A stretch of DNA of 64,000 nucleotides from Buchnera aphidicola (Aphis fabae) (GCF_009069125.1 NZ_CP042427.1:310001-374000), one strand, 5' to 3'. Positions 53,329-64,000 are shown, numbered from the stretch's first letter. Notes: generated by a model not told the origin, from the sequence alone. Made by a program: numbers and translations.

Positions 53329-55533
53329 CTAACGACATAAAGATAATTCTATTTTTCTTTGATTTAAATTAACAGAAACTACTTTTACTTTTAATATATC
53401 ACCAAGACAAAAAGTATTTTTGGTAGATTTTCCAATAAATTTTAATCCAACAGAATCAAAATAATAATAATCATCACTGAGATGTTCTAAACGAATTAAC
53501 CCATCGATAAAATACTTATTTAAACGAACAAAAAAACCAAAAGAAGTTACATTTGAAACTACACCAGTAAATATATTTCCAATTTTTTTTTCCATAAAAT
53601 CACACTTTAACCAATCCATAACATCTCTATTAGCTTCATCTGCACGTCTTTCAGTCATAGAGCAATGTGTTCCAATTTTTTTTATATTACCTATATAATA
53701 TGAATTAAACTTTAAAAAACTGTTTGTTTTCAAATTTTTTTTATTGTTATCCAATGTATATAATGTTTTTTTAATCGCTCTATGTAAAACAAGATCAGGA
53801 TATCTTCTAATTGGAGAAGTAAAATGAACATAACTAGACAAAGATAAACCAAAATGTCCTTGGTTTTCTGGGGAATATACAGCTTGTTTCATAGACCTTA
53901 ATAATAAAGTTTGAATCATTTCATAATCTGAACGATTTTTGATTTTTTTTAATAAATCTGAGTAATGAATAGATTCTGGAGTTACACCACCAGATAATGA
54001 TAATCCCAATTCATTTAAAATAATTCGAAAATTCATAATGCTATCTTGATCAGGTCGATCATGATTTCTAAATAAAATTGGATATTGATATTTTTTTATA
54101 AATTTAGCTGAAGCTATATTGGCTAAAATCATACATGATTCAATAAATTTATGTGCATCATTTCTTATATGTTGGTAAATATTTTTAATTTTAAAATTAG
54201 AATCTAAAATAAATTTAGTTTCAACATTTTCAAAATAAACACCTTTTTTAGAAATATCATATTTTTTTAATGTTCTTTGCAATAAAAACAAATTTTTAAT
54301 GTACTTTAGTAATTTATTATACTTTAAACAAAGTTTAATATCACCATTCCAAATTTTAAATATCTCATCATATGTGAAACGTCCTTGAGAACATATCACT
54401 GCTTCATAATGTTTGTATTTAATTAATTCTCCTTCATCTGATAAACTCATCTCACATATTAAACATAAACGTTCTACGTGAGGATTTAAAGAACATAAAT
54501 TTGTAGATATTTTTTCTGGTAACATAGGTACAACTAACGAAGGAAAATACACAGAATTTCCTCTTTTTAAAGCTTCTTGATCTATAGGAGTACCAGGTTT
54601 GACATAATAACTAACATCCGAAATAGCAACCCATAAATTCCAACCTCCTTCTCCACTATTTTTTTTTTTACAATAAATAGCATCATCGAAATCACAAGCA
54701 TCTTCTTCATCAATAGTAAAAAATGGAAGATGTCTTAAATCTATACGATTTTTAAATTCTTTTTGATCAATTTTAGTGTTTATTTTATATAATTGATTTT
54801 TAACTTCTGTAGACCATAAATAAGGAATAGAATGAGTGCGTATAGCAATATCTACAGCAAGAGTAGTTCTCATTTCTTTCCCGCCAAGAACCTCTACTAT
54901 TATTCCTTCAACTTTATTTTTTTTATTTAAATAATTTTTATTTAATTTAACAACAACAATAGATCCTATAGAAAGTTTTTTTGTTAAAATTGATGAAAAA
55001 ACAAATATTTTAAAATTAAATCGACTATCATACGGAACGACAAATTGAATTTTTTTTTCAATATAATAACGACCTACAATTAAAACATTATTTGGTTTTA
55101 ATATTTTTAATAATTTTGCTGAACTTCGTCCTTTCTTTTCAGATTTTATAACACGTGCTAAAATAATATCACCATGAATACATAGTTTCATTTGTTCAAC
55201 AGAAAGCCAAAGATCTTCTTTTAATGTTTCACTTCTAAGAAAACCATAACCATCTCTATGACCTATTACTTTTCCTATTACTGTATTAAGATTTTCTAAA
55301 ACAATATAATAAAAATTATATGTATATATAATTTGCTTATCTCGTTCCATTGCTCTTAATCTACGACGCAATGCTTTTTTAGCTTCTTGGTTATTAATTC
55401 CAAATTTTTTTTCTATTTTTTTTAAATTTATTAAATCTTTATGTGTTTTTAAAAAAGATAAAATACATTCTCGATTAGGAATAGGATGTGTATATTTTTT
55501 ATACTCACTTTTTTGGTAGGTATCTACTACCAT
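53329..55533 (-). CDS. rnr: Ribonuclease R
   Basis: Processive 3'-5' exoribonuclease degrading structured RNA. After an N-terminal winged helix and cold-shock domains, the RNB core shows IDEEDACDFDDAIYC (metal aspartates), PMLPEKISTNLCSLNP and YVHFTSPIRRYPDLVLHRAI. A C-terminal S1 domain (GVVSNVTSFGFFVRL) ends the protein. Length 734 against 813 in E. coli; the basic tail after S1 is missing. An 11-A tract (T run 54659-54669) lies in frame between the active-site motif and GEGGWNLW. Confidence 0.95.
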   Translation of the reverse strand: MVVDTYQKSEYKKYTHPIPNRECILSFLKTHKDLINLKKIEKKFGINNQEAKKALRRRLRAMERDKQIIYTYNFYYIVLENLNTVIGKVIGHRDGYGFLRSETLKEDLWLSVEQMKLCIHGDIILARVIKSEKKGRSSAKLLKILKPNNVLIVGRYYIEKKIQFVVPYDSRFNFKIFVFSSILTKKLSIGSIVVVKLNKNYLNKKNKVEGIIVEVLGGKEMRTTLAVDIAIRTHSIPYLWSTEVKNQLYKINTKIDQKEFKNRIDLRHLPFFTIDEEDACDFDDAIYCKKKNSGEGGWNLWVAISDVSYYVKPGTPIDQEALKRGNSVYFPSLVVPMLPEKISTNLCSLNPHVERLCLICEMSLSDEGELIKYKHYEAVICSQGRFTYDEIFKIWNGDIKLCLKYNKLLKYIKNLFLLQRTLKKYDISKKGVYFENVETKFILDSNFKIKNIYQHIRNDAHKFIESCMILANIASAKFIKKYQYPILFRNHDRPDQDSIMNFRIILNELGLSLSGGVTPESIHYSDLLKKIKNRSDYEMIQTLLLRSMKQAVYSPENQGHFGLSLSSYVHFTSPIRRYPDLVLHRAIKKTLYTLDNNKKNLKTNSFLKFNSYYIGNIKKIGTHCSMTERRADEANRDVMDWLKCDFMEKKIGNIFTGVVSNVTSFGFFVRLNKYFIDGLIRLEHLSDDYYYFDSVGLKFIGKSTKNTFCLGDILKVKVVSVNLNQRKIELSLCR

Positions 55534-55610
55534 ATTTACTTCTCCAGTTACATTGTTTAATAAAATATTTTTAAATATTTTTATATTAAAATTTATTTTT
55601 AAATTAAAAA

Positions 55611-56903
55611 TTATAAAAAAATATTTCTTACTAAAATAGTATCATTACGATTTGGACCTGTAGAAATTATATCAACTGGAATTCCTGCAATTTTTTCAAT
55701 ACATTTTATATAATGCTGTGCAGCATTAGGTAAATCTTCTATTTTTGTAATACCTGAAGTTTTTTCCATCCAACCTGGATATATTTCATATACTGGCTTC
55801 ATGTTTTCTAAGTTATTAAAAGATGTATTAGTATGAATTTCTAATGTATTCATATTTTGATAAGCTATACAAACTTTTATCTCTTTTAAGTTATCTAAAA
55901 CATCTAATTTTGTTATACATAGTGCAGATAAAGAATTTAATTGTACAGCATAACGTAAAGCTACACCATCTAACCATCCCGTACGTCTTTTTCGACCTGT
56001 AGTAGATCCAAATTCATTACCTTTCTTAGAAAGATAATTATCTATATCGTTAAAAAGTTCAGTAGGAAAAGGTCCATTACCTACTCGTGTAGAATAAGCT
56101 TTTGTTACTCCTAAGATATAATCTAAACTTTTTGGACCAACTCCTGTACCAGTAATAACTCCACCTATAGTACTATTAGAAGAGGTAACATAAGGATATG
56201 TACCATGATCAATATCTAAAAGACTACCTTGTGCGCCTTCAAAAATAATTGTTTTTTTATTTTTAATCGCACTATATAACATAATATTAGTATCTGTTAT
56301 CATGTCATTAATTATATTTTTAGATTCTAATAAATCTTTTAAAATCACTTTATAATCAAAAGATTTATGTTTATAAATTGAAACTAATTGATCATTATAG
56401 TAATTAACTATTTTTTCTAATTTTATAGATAATTTTTTTTCATTGTTTAAATCTCCAATACGTAAAGAACGACGAGCAATTTTATCTTCATAAGCTGGTC
56501 CAATACCTCTTCCTGTTGTACCAATAGCATTCACTCCTAGTTTTTTTTCACGTTCTAAATCTAGCGCAATATGAAATGGTAAAATTAAAGAAGCAGAATT
56601 AGAAATAAAGAGACGTTTATCAATAAAAAAATTATTTTTTTTTAACATCTCTATTTCTTTAACTAACTCTGAAATAGAGATGACAACTCCATTTGAAATT
56701 ATACCAATAACATCTGGATGTAATAAACCTGATGGAATCAAATGAAGAACGATTTTTTTTTGATCTACTACCAAAGTATGACCAGCATTATGTCCTCCAT
56801 GATATCTAACTACATAAGCACTATATCTAGATAAATAATCAACTATTTTCCCTTTGCCTTCATCACCCCATTGAGTACCTAATATTACAATGTTTTTTTT
56901 CAT
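55611..56903 (-). CDS. purA: Adenylosuccinate synthetase
   Basis: Joins IMP and aspartate using GTP, first step from IMP to [19 protein letters not shown] (9-24) carries the catalytic Asp14, HGGHNAGHT (35-43) the histidine, and [20 protein letters not shown] is the central signature. Length 430 (E. coli 432). Located between hflC and rnr; nsrR is missing. Confidence 0.97.
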   Translation of the reverse strand: MKKNIVILGTQWGDEGKGKIVDYLSRYSAYVVRYHGGHNAGHTLVVDQKKIVLHLIPSGLLHPDVIGIISNGVVISISELVKEIEMLKKNNFFIDKRLFISNSASLILPFHIALDLEREKKLGVNAIGTTGRGIGPAYEDKIARRSLRIGDLNNEKKLSIKLEKIVNYYNDQLVSIYKHKSFDYKVILKDLLESKNIINDMITDTNIMLYSAIKNKKTIIFEGAQGSLLDIDHGTYPYVTSSNSTIGGVITGTGVGPKSLDYILGVTKAYSTRVGNGPFPTELFNDIDNYLSKKGNEFGSTTGRKRRTGWLDGVALRYAVQLNSLSALCITKLDVLDNLKEIKVCIAYQNMNTLEIHTNTSFNNLENMKPVYEIYPGWMEKTSGITKIEDLPNAAQHYIKCIEKIAGIPVDIISTGPNRNDTILVRNIFL

Positions 56904-56929
56904 TTCTTTAAAATACCTATTTTTTACTT

Positions 56930-57853
56930 TTAATTTGAAATAATTTGATTCATATATTGAAAAAATTTATTATCTGAACTAATTAAGATAAGATTATTTT
57001 GATTTTTAAAACTGTTTTCATAAGCATGTAAACTTCGAACAAATAAATAAAAAGAAGAATTTTCTCGAAGATTATCTGAAAATAATTTTGCTACTTCAGC
57101 TTCTCCTTGCCCCCTCAATATTAAAGCTTCTTTTTTTGCTTTTGCTAATATCATTGAAACTTTATAATCAGCCATTGCACGTAATTTTTCTGCTTTTTCT
57201 TGTCCTCGAGAACGTTGACTTCTAGCAACAGCTTCTCGTTCTGCTCGCATTCTATTATATATAGCTTCAGAAACCTCAATAGGTAAATTAATTTGTTTAA
57301 TACGAACATCTACAACTTCAATACCTAAAGCATTCATGCTATTTACATTTATTCCAGATGAATTTGTTAAGTTTACTGTTCCTTTGTTTAAAGATCGAAG
57401 TACATCTGTTGTTAACCTTCCTCTAGAATCAGTCACAATTTCTTTTACGTTTAAACATCCTATTTCAGAGCGTAATCGATCACTAAATTTTCTTTTTAAT
57501 AATACTTCAGCTTGAAAAATATCTCCATTTCCAGTAGCTAAATAATAACGACTAAAATCACTAATACGCCATTTTATATAAGAATCTACAATCAGATCTT
57601 TTTTTTCTTTTGTAACAAAACGATCGGCTTGATTATCCATTGTATGAATACGAGCATCTAACATTTTTACAGTTTCTAAAAATGGAATTTTAAAATGTAA
57701 TCCAGGATTATAAACTAATGTTTTTTGATCGTTATTTCTTAAAACTTTTCCAAATTGCAATACAATTCCACGCTCTCCTTCTTTAACAATAAATAATGAA
57801 GAAGAAACTAAAAGAAGTAAAATACTTGATAAACAAATCAATAATTTATTCAT
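56930..57853 (-). CDS. hflC: HflC, SPFH-domain regulator of FtsH
   Basis: Inner-membrane, periplasm-facing partner of HflK that modulates the FtsH protease. One N-terminal membrane segment (about 4-22) is followed by [14 protein letters not shown] and the SPFH core. The coiled-coil part includes [20 protein letters not shown]. Length 307 (E. coli 334). Lies 4 nt after hflK. Confidence 0.95.
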   Translation of the reverse strand: MNKLLICLSSILLLLVSSSLFIVKEGERGIVLQFGKVLRNNDQKTLVYNPGLHFKIPFLETVKMLDARIHTMDNQADRFVTKEKKDLIVDSYIKWRISDFSRYYLATGNGDIFQAEVLLKRKFSDRLRSEIGCLNVKEIVTDSRGRLTTDVLRSLNKGTVNLTNSSGINVNSMNALGIEVVDVRIKQINLPIEVSEAIYNRMRAEREAVARSQRSRGQEKAEKLRAMADYKVSMILAKAKKEALILRGQGEAEVAKLFSDNLRENSSFYLFVRSLHAYENSFKNQNNLILISSDNKFFQYMNQIISN

Positions 57854-57857
57854 ATCT

Positions 57858-59087
57858 TCATTCTCTCTCTATATTTTTAATGTCATTGCGTATTGAATTT
57901 ATACGTCGTTGTTTAAAAAAATTATTAGGAGATAATGCAGATAAACAATTAATATCTTGATCTTTTTTTAAAACATTAGATTTATTTTTTATCGATTTGA
58001 TTGAATTTAAAAATAATTTATTATTTTTTTTTGTATCATTAATAAAATTATTTAAAGATAAAAATAATGTTGAGTTACTATTTTTATCAATAAAAACTTT
58101 CTTAGTATGACTTAACAATCTTTCCATAGATTCGATATAAATTCTTTTAAGAGTCATTTCTTTTGCTTTTTTATACTCTGGTAAAATTTTTAAAAATCGT
58201 ATGACTTCTCCTTGAGCTTCTAAAATTATACGAGAAGAATATGCTTTAGCTTCCTCTAAAATACGTTGAGCTTTTCCATTAGCTTTAGGTTGAACTTCAT
58301 TTGCATATGCTTCAGCTTCACGTACATATTGCTCTCGATTTTCACGAGCGGCAATTGCATCATCAAAAGCAGCTTTTACTTCTTCAGGAGGTCTAGCTGT
58401 TTGGAAATTAACATCCAATATAGTTATACCCATATTATATGGTTTAATAGTTTCTTCAATTTCTTTTTGAGTATCATGTCTAACTAAAGTTCGTCCTTCT
58501 GTTAATATACGATCCATAGTAGAACGTCCAATAACTCCACGTAAAGCACTATCAGTTGCTTGTCTTAAACTATCATCTGGATATGCAACAGAAAAAAGAT
58601 AACTAGAGGGATTTGTAATTTTATATTGTACGTTCATTTCTACACGTACTACATTTTCATCAGAAGTTAACATTACACCAGAAGTGGCTAATTCTCTAAC
58701 TGTTTCAACGTTAACAGCTTGTACATTATTAATGAAAACTGGTCTCCAATTTAATCCTGGTTCAACTAAATGACTGAATTTTCCAAAATGAGTGACTACT
58801 CCACGTTCAGCTTCTTTAATAGTATAAAACCCACGAGCACACCAAATTAAAAAAGCTATAAAAATTAAAATTAAAACAGGATTAATTTTTTTATTTAATG
58901 AATTTGAAGAATTCGCTGTATTAATTATATTATTAATATTATGTAAAAATTTTTTAAAGTTTATTAAAGTTTTTTTTTCATTACTTTTTTTTTGTTCTTT
59001 TTTTTCAGAATAATCTTTTTCTGAACCATTTTTTTTTCCCCAGGGATCGAGTTCTGGTTCATGATTATTTGGTTTGTTCCAGGCCAT
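57858..59087 (-). CDS. hflK: HflK, SPFH-domain regulator of FtsH
   Basis: Forms the HflKC cage around FtsH. Start at 59087 (MAWNKPNNHEPELDPWGKK), since GAGG lies 6 nt upstream and overlaps the alternative ATG at 59099; 409 residues (E. coli 419). Lysine-rich cytoplasmic part 1-60, one membrane segment near 68-85, then SPFH with EAERGVVTHFGKF. The C-terminal third is low-complexity and asparagine-rich. hflX and hfq, upstream in E. coli, are absent. Confidence 0.95.
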   Translation of the reverse strand: MAWNKPNNHEPELDPWGKKNGSEKDYSEKKEQKKSNEKKTLINFKKFLHNINNIINTANSSNSLNKKINPVLILIFIAFLIWCARGFYTIKEAERGVVTHFGKFSHLVEPGLNWRPVFINNVQAVNVETVRELATSGVMLTSDENVVRVEMNVQYKITNPSSYLFSVAYPDDSLRQATDSALRGVIGRSTMDRILTEGRTLVRHDTQKEIEETIKPYNMGITILDVNFQTARPPEEVKAAFDDAIAARENREQYVREAEAYANEVQPKANGKAQRILEEAKAYSSRIILEAQGEVIRFLKILPEYKKAKEMTLKRIYIESMERLLSHTKKVFIDKNSNSTLFLSLNNFINDTKKNNKLFLNSIKSIKNKSNVLKKDQDINCLSALSPNNFFKQRRINSIRNDIKNIERE

Positions 59088-59283
59088 TTTATGCCTCATT
59101 TATTAGTTTTAATGCTATATCATATATTTTTAACAAATTCAAAATAATATATCTTATATTTAAAGATATGAAAACTGTATTTTTTTAGAATCTTTTAAAA
59201 ATTAATTAATATGAAATTCTTTAATAAAATAAAACTTAAATTTTATATTCTAAAAAAATATAATATTCTATATATTTTTAAAA

Positions 59284-60252
59284 TTAAATATCAAATTTAT
59301 GTTTTTTTTTAAGAATATCTGATATTTCTTTAAAAATAATACTTGGAGTAGAACTAATTAAAAAATGAATATTTTTCCATTTTTTTAACCATGTTAATTG
59401 ATGTTTAGCTAATTTTCTTGTTGCAAAAATAATTCTTGAAACCATTTCATTATAACTAATTTTATATTCAAGATATTCCCACATCTGTCGATATCCTATA
59501 CATCGTATAGATGGTAATTGTTTATTTAAATCACCTCTAAAAAATAAATTTTCTACTTCTTTTTGAAAACCTAACATTAACATTTTTTTTACACGAAATT
59601 CAATTTTCTCATATAACCATTTTTTACTTTTAGGTAAAATAGAGAATTGAATGATATTATATGGTAGTTCACTAAGTGTGTTATTTTTCAAAGATGTCAA
59701 AGTTTTTCCAGAAATATAAAATACTTCTAATGCTCTTAATAATCTTTGAAAATCATTTTGATGAATATTATTAGCAGATATAGGATCTATTAAATTTAAT
59801 TTTTCATATAAAAAATATTTATTATATTTTGCTTTATCTAATAAATATTTTCGAATTTCAAGATTTGAAGGAGGTAAATTAGATAAACCATATAATAATA
59901 CATGATAATAAAACATTGTACCTCCAACAAGTAATGGTATTTTCCCTAGCTTTAAAATATTCTTAATCTCTTTATAGGCATCTTTTCTAAATTCAGCTGC
60001 TGAATAAACTTCACTAGGATCTTTAATATTTAATAATCGATGTGGATGCATTTTTAAATCTAAATAATTTGGTTTGTCTGTGCCAATATCCATATCACGA
60101 TAAATTAAAGCAGAATCTACACTAATAAGTTCTATTGGTAAGTGTTTTCTAAGATACATAGCAATTTGACTTTTACCACAGCAAGTAGGACCTATTAAAA
60201 AAAAAACAATTGGTTTTCTTAATTGAAAAATTTTTATATTTTTAATACACAT
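59284..60252 (-). CDS. miaA: tRNA dimethylallyltransferase
   Basis: Adds the isopentenyl group to A37 of UNN-decoding tRNAs. P-loop GPTCCGKS (21-28), SVDSALIYRDMDIGTDKP, HRLLNIKDP, LVGGTMFYYHVLL and PSIRCIGYRQMW are intact. Length 322 (E. coli 316). The start overlaps the mutL end by 19 nt, suggesting coupled translation. A 184-nt spacer stands where hfq and hflX would lie. Confidence 0.95.
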   Translation of the reverse strand: MCIKNIKIFQLRKPIVFFLIGPTCCGKSQIAMYLRKHLPIELISVDSALIYRDMDIGTDKPNYLDLKMHPHRLLNIKDPSEVYSAAEFRKDAYKEIKNILKLGKIPLLVGGTMFYYHVLLYGLSNLPPSNLEIRKYLLDKAKYNKYFLYEKLNLIDPISANNIHQNDFQRLLRALEVFYISGKTLTSLKNNTLSELPYNIIQFSILPKSKKWLYEKIEFRVKKMLMLGFQKEVENLFFRGDLNKQLPSIRCIGYRQMWEYLEYKISYNEMVSRIIFATRKLAKHQLTWLKKWKNIHFLISSTPSIIFKEISDILKKKHKFDI

Positions 60253-61973
60253 AATGCTTCATCAATATTTATTTTGTGTAATAATTGTAAAGGAGGTTTT
60301 TTTAGTATCAATGGGCAAAAATACTCTATTTCTAATAATAATAGAATACCATCCAAATAACTCCAAGATTTTTTGTATATTAATATATTACTATTAAACC
60401 ATTGTAAAATTTTTTTAATATTTAGTTCATTATTAGAAAAAATAAATGAAAAAAAATTTGATATTAACAGATTAGTATTTTGTTGTTTTAGAATATAAGG
60501 TATTTTTGTTAAATTAATATATTTTTCTAATAAAATAAAAGAAAATCCAAATTTATAGAGTATTAATTGATTACTAAATAAAATTTTATATTGTATAGAA
60601 TTAATTAAGAATTCAAAGTTAAATAAATAAGATTTAGGTATAATATTGTTTTTTATATAATGTTGTAACTTATGTTGATTAACAATTTTTTTTGCTAAAG
60701 GAAATGAAATTAATATAAAATTGTTTAGATAATAAATTAATCCATAATATTTTTTAACAATGATTAATAATTTTACGGAATAAAAAAACTCATTTTTTAT
60801 TTGTTTTTTTGAATAAATATGAGGAATATTATTAGTTAAATTTTTAAAAAACAATTTTTTTTGTTTTTCTAAAGAATTTTGTTTTATTAATTGAAAATAA
60901 AAAGTATAAAAATCTTTAATAAAACACTGCTCTTTTTTTGCTAAAGAAAAATTATGTGTAAATGACTGAATTTTATTTTTTTTTAAAATATTTATAATAG
61001 TATTATATATAAGAATATAAATTTCATTAGATTTATTAAATCTAACTTGATTTTTAGTAGGATGAATATTAATGTCTATTTCGCTAGAAGGTATATGAAT
61101 ATATAAAATAAATGATCGATTAATTTTTACTCCTGTTATTTCATAATAAGCATTTAAAACTGCATTACTGATTACACTATTATGTACAAATCGATTATTA
61201 ATATAACAATATTGAATGTTTTTAAAGGAATTTAAAAAATATGAAGGATATACAATCCATCCAAATAATTTAAGATTACCTATCTCTTGTTTAACTGTTA
61301 GCAAGGAATTAATATCAAGCTTATCAAAAACTTGTTGTAACCGAAAAATTCTATCATCAAAACTTTTTATTTTATTGTAATTAACAACTAAATTTTTATT
61401 TTTTTTAAATAAAATATTCAAGTTAAAATGAGATAAAGCTATTTTTTTAATTACATCATAAATTTTTAAAAACTCTGATTTTTTATTGTTTAAAAATTTC
61501 AGACGAACTGGTATATTATAAAATAAATTTTCTACTATAACACTGGTTCCGATCGGATGAGCGATAGGTAATAATATAATTTTTTGATTAAATCCTTCAG
61601 TATATATTTTCCATCCAATATTATTATATTTATAACAAGAAATTAATGTCATTCTTGAAACCGATCTAATGCTTGATAATGCTTCACCTCGAAATCCGAA
61701 TGTATTAATAGTAGTTAAATCAGAAAAAGTAAAAATTTTACTTGTGGCATAAGGAGAAATTGCAAGTAGTAATTCATTTTTGTTAATTCCGTAACCGTCG
61801 TCTTTAATAGTAATTGATTTAAAACCATGTTCTTCGATATTAATATCAATATTTTGAGATTTCGCATCAATGCTATTTTCTAATAGTTCTTTAATTACAG
61901 AAGCAGGTCTTTCAATTATCTCTCCTGCTGCAATTTGACTAGATACACTAATTGGCAATATACGAATAGGCAT
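60234..61973 (-). CDS. mutL: DNA mismatch repair protein MutL
   Basis: Links MutS to downstream repair. GHKL ATPase motifs: ELLENSIDAKS (29-39), IKDDGYGI, YATSKI and TFGFRGEALSSI. The C-terminal dimerisation domain is recognisable by the LLLEIEYFCPLI segment. Length 579 (E. coli 615), with the linker shortened and lysine- and asparagine-rich. It begins 37 nt after mtlD. Confidence 0.95.
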   Translation of the reverse strand: MPIRILPISVSSQIAAGEIIERPASVIKELLENSIDAKSQNIDINIEEHGFKSITIKDDGYGINKNELLLAISPYATSKIFTFSDLTTINTFGFRGEALSSIRSVSRMTLISCYKYNNIGWKIYTEGFNQKIILLPIAHPIGTSVIVENLFYNIPVRLKFLNNKKSEFLKIYDVIKKIALSHFNLNILFKKNKNLVVNYNKIKSFDDRIFRLQQVFDKLDINSLLTVKQEIGNLKLFGWIVYPSYFLNSFKNIQYCYINNRFVHNSVISNAVLNAYYEITGVKINRSFILYIHIPSSEIDINIHPTKNQVRFNKSNEIYILIYNTIINILKKNKIQSFTHNFSLAKKEQCFIKDFYTFYFQLIKQNSLEKQKKLFFKNLTNNIPHIYSKKQIKNEFFYSVKLLIIVKKYYGLIYYLNNFILISFPLAKKIVNQHKLQHYIKNNIIPKSYLFNFEFLINSIQYKILFSNQLILYKFGFSFILLEKYINLTKIPYILKQQNTNLLISNFFSFIFSNNELNIKKILQWFNSNILIYKKSWSYLDGILLLLEIEYFCPLILKKPPLQLLHKINIDEALCVLKI

Positions 61974-62010
61974 TTTACCTTATTCTCTATTTAGTTAAAT
62001 AATATTTAAA

Positions 62011-63189
62011 TTAATTATATAGTTTTTTAGAAAAAATTTTATTAATTGACGTGTATTCACAAACAATTAAATCCATCTCTTGACTATCTATTTGTAAATT
62101 AGAAATTTGAGTTAAAGTTTTTCTTATTCCTAATGTTTTTATTAAATTATCAATCTTCAATGATTCTAAATCATTTTTATTTCTATAATATAATGCTGCT
62201 GCAATACCTTTGATTAAATTATAATATGATAAATTATATTTTTTTGCTGATAATAACGGTTTTATTAAACGTTCATCTTTAGCTAGTTTTTGTAATGGAT
62301 TTCGTGCAATACGCTCAATTTTATCTAATAAAAAAGGATTTTGAAATCGAGTTAAAATTTTATCAATATAAGCAAAATGACTTTTTTGATTGAAATTATA
62401 CTTTTTAATCAAAGTTAATCCACTTTCTTTCATTGCACCCTTTACAATATTAATTATGTCTTGATCTTTAATACTTTCATGTATATATATATACTTTTTT
62501 ATCCAACCTAAATATGCTGTTATAGCATGACCTGTATTTAATGTTAAAATTTTTCTATCTATAAAAGATGGCAAATTATTACTGATTATCATATCAATAA
62601 TTTTAGGTATAGTTCCTTTAAATTGTTTTTTATTAACAATCCATTCTTGAAAATTTTCAGCAATCAAAGATAGTATATTTTTTTCAAAAGAAGATGTTGA
62701 TGGTACAATAGTATCAATACTACAATCGATAAAACCAATATATTCATTTAAATATTTATGATATTTAATAGGAATTTGTTTAAAAACAATACCTTTTAAA
62801 TAAGAACTGGCTTGAATTTTATTTTCACAAGCAATAATATTTAATGGAATTGTAGATTTTAATTTAATCTTTAATATAATTCCTTTTGCTAAGATAAGTC
62901 CAATTTTATTAAGAGAACACGATCCAATTGCCGTTGTAATTAAATTCACGTTAGATATAATATTTAATATATCAGGATTATTTAAATCAACCGCTTGAAA
63001 ATTATTTACATCAATAATTCTTTCATAATTATACCCTACTAACTTTACTTTATATTTTTTATAATAATTTAATGCATCTATTAAATTTTGATTCACATCA
63101 GAAAAAGTCAGATTAACACCAGACTGTAACATTGTTTTTCCAATGAAACCACGACCAATATTTCCAGCGCCAAAATGTAAAACTTTCAT
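62011..63189 (-). CDS. mtlD: Mannitol-1-phosphate 5-dehydrogenase
   Basis: Oxidises mannitol-1-phosphate to fructose-6-phosphate with NAD+. MKVLHFGAGNIGRGFIG (1-17) is the NAD-binding site, and LTLNTGHAITAYLGW the catalytic signature. Length 392 (E. coli 382). It follows mtlA by 21 nt, forming a complete import-and-oxidation pair that brings host mannitol into glycolysis; mtlR is absent. Confidence 0.96.
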   Translation of the reverse strand: MKVLHFGAGNIGRGFIGKTMLQSGVNLTFSDVNQNLIDALNYYKKYKVKLVGYNYERIIDVNNFQAVDLNNPDILNIISNVNLITTAIGSCSLNKIGLILAKGIILKIKLKSTIPLNIIACENKIQASSYLKGIVFKQIPIKYHKYLNEYIGFIDCSIDTIVPSTSSFEKNILSLIAENFQEWIVNKKQFKGTIPKIIDMIISNNLPSFIDRKILTLNTGHAITAYLGWIKKYIYIHESIKDQDIINIVKGAMKESGLTLIKKYNFNQKSHFAYIDKILTRFQNPFLLDKIERIARNPLQKLAKDERLIKPLLSAKKYNLSYYNLIKGIAAALYYRNKNDLESLKIDNLIKTLGIRKTLTQISNLQIDSQEMDLIVCEYTSINKIFSKKLYN

Positions 63190-63210
63190 ACTAAAATCCT
63201 AATTAAATTT

Positions 63211-64000
63211 TTAAATATTAAAATGTAATAAAACCTCTTTTATATTTTTTGTTTTAGATAGTTTAGTAATAATATCTGGATCATCTAATGCATTTGTAAT
63301 CTTACTCACTACCATAATATGTTCATTGTTTTTAGCTGCAATACCAATTACAAGATAAGCTATATCATCAATATTATCTCCAAAACGTACACCTTCTGGA
63401 AACTGACAAAAAATTATTCCAGTTTTTAAAATATTATCTTTTGCTTGTATTGTACCATGTGGTAATGCAACGTGTTCGCCTAACCAAGTAGATGTAATTT
63501 TTTCTCTTTCTAACATTGCATCAATATAATCATCTTTAACATAACCCTGTTCTACTAAATATTTTCCAACTATTTTAATAGCTTGCTCTTTATTATTAGC
63601 AAATTGATTAAGAATAATATTTTTCTCACTTAATTGAAATAATTTTTCTGATTTATTTTTTTTATTAAAATCATTTATTTTAGTTGTATATATTTGATTA
63701 TAAAAATTTTTATTTTTAATTAATTTATTTACTAAAAAATCATAAAAAACATGATCAATAAAGTTTACTAAGGATATGTGTTTAGCATTAGGAGCATATG
63801 TTTTGGCACGAGAAGTTAAATTTTTATGTGTGATTACAATATCAGCATTTTTAGGTATACAACTAATAGAAACATTAGATATAGATATATTCATTAAATT
63901 CTTTTTTCTTATTTTTTCACGTAGAATACTGGCACCTATTGCACTAGATCCCATTCCAGCATCACAAGCAACTACAATAGTATTAATATCTTTAACAAAA
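63211..64000 (-). CDS. mtlA: PTS mannitol-specific EIICBA component, C-terminal part
   Basis: Membrane permease that imports and phosphorylates mannitol; only the cytoplasmic EIIB and EIIA parts fall in the window. The frame is open to 64000 (the upstream EIIC part lies beyond) and includes [15 protein letters not shown], with the EIIB phosphocysteine just before the first internal ATG at 63954. The EIIA domain has [14 protein letters not shown] with the active histidine. It ends [14 protein letters not shown], as in E. coli MtlA. Confidence 0.95.
   Translation of the reverse strand, partial: FVKDINTIVVACDAGMGSSAIGASILREKIRKKNLMNISISNVSISCIPKNADIVITHKNLTSRAKTYAPNAKHISLVNFIDHVFYDFLVNKLIKNKNFYNQIYTTKINDFNKKNKSEKLFQLSEKNIILNQFANNKEQAIKIVGKYLVEQGYVKDDYIDAMLEREKITSTWLGEHVALPHGTIQAKDNILKTGIIFCQFPEGVRFGDNIDDIAYLVIGIAAKNNEHIMVVSKITNALDDPDIITKLSKTKNIKEVLLHFNI

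Overview
The window is a strongly AT-rich, compact bacterial chromosome segment whose genes all match gammaproteobacterial (E. coli-like) orthologues. Gene content and order, the separation of the 23S rRNA gene from any 16S gene (aroE, tRNA-Glu, then 23S on one strand), eroded spacers, missing neighbours and poly(A)-tract frameshifts point to an aphid primary endosymbiont, most probably Buchnera aphidicola. I see no insertion sequence, prophage, CRISPR array, toxin cluster or foreign-looking gene, and no undescribed system.

Layout. 1-2882: 5' part of 23S rRNA, tRNA-Glu, aroE, tsaC, smg (minus), then def-fmt (plus). 4694-18336: the alpha, spc and S10 ribosomal-protein operons fused on the minus strand (rplQ to rpsJ, with rpoA and secY). 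18599-24874: tuf, fusA, rpsG, rpsL, tusBCD, fkpA. 24875-31727: a slyX remnant, argD, tsgA, trpS, rpe, aroB, aroK. 32190-37116: tRNA-Ser(GGA), deoD, deoB, prfC, ansA. 37150-41442: nfuA, bioH, ssb, a long gene-free spacer, dnaB. 41579-49283: gshB, ruvX, yggS, hemW, trmB, mutY, yggX, murI, sbcB. 49660-52408: tRNA-Asn, tRNA-Ile(CAU), pyrE, dut, cysQ, rplI. 52457-64000: rpsR, rpsF, rnr, purA, hflC, hflK, miaA, mutL, mtlD and the 3' part of mtlA.

How it works together. Most of the window is translation: ribosomal proteins, elongation and release factors, N-formylation and deformylation, tRNA charging and modification (TsaC, TusBCD, MiaA, TrmB). aroE, aroB and aroK belong to the shikimate route to aromatic amino acids; argD, ansA and cysQ serve amino-acid and sulfur metabolism. 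mtlA-mtlD import and oxidise mannitol, deoB-deoD salvage nucleosides, and pyrE, dut and purA make nucleotides. ssb, dnaB, mutY, mutL, sbcB and ruvX are what remains of replication and repair here.

The most notable observations are two essential-type genes, trpS and pyrE, each interrupted only by a one-base shift inside a poly(A) tract (11 A and 9 A). Adding one A restores a full-length conserved protein in both cases. This fits the known rescue of such genes in Buchnera by RNA-polymerase slippage at poly(A). Other points are a start-less slyX remnant, a tRNA-Ser with A instead of G at the discriminator, four tRNA genes without encoded CCA, and a 16-bp inverted repeat between argD and tsgA.
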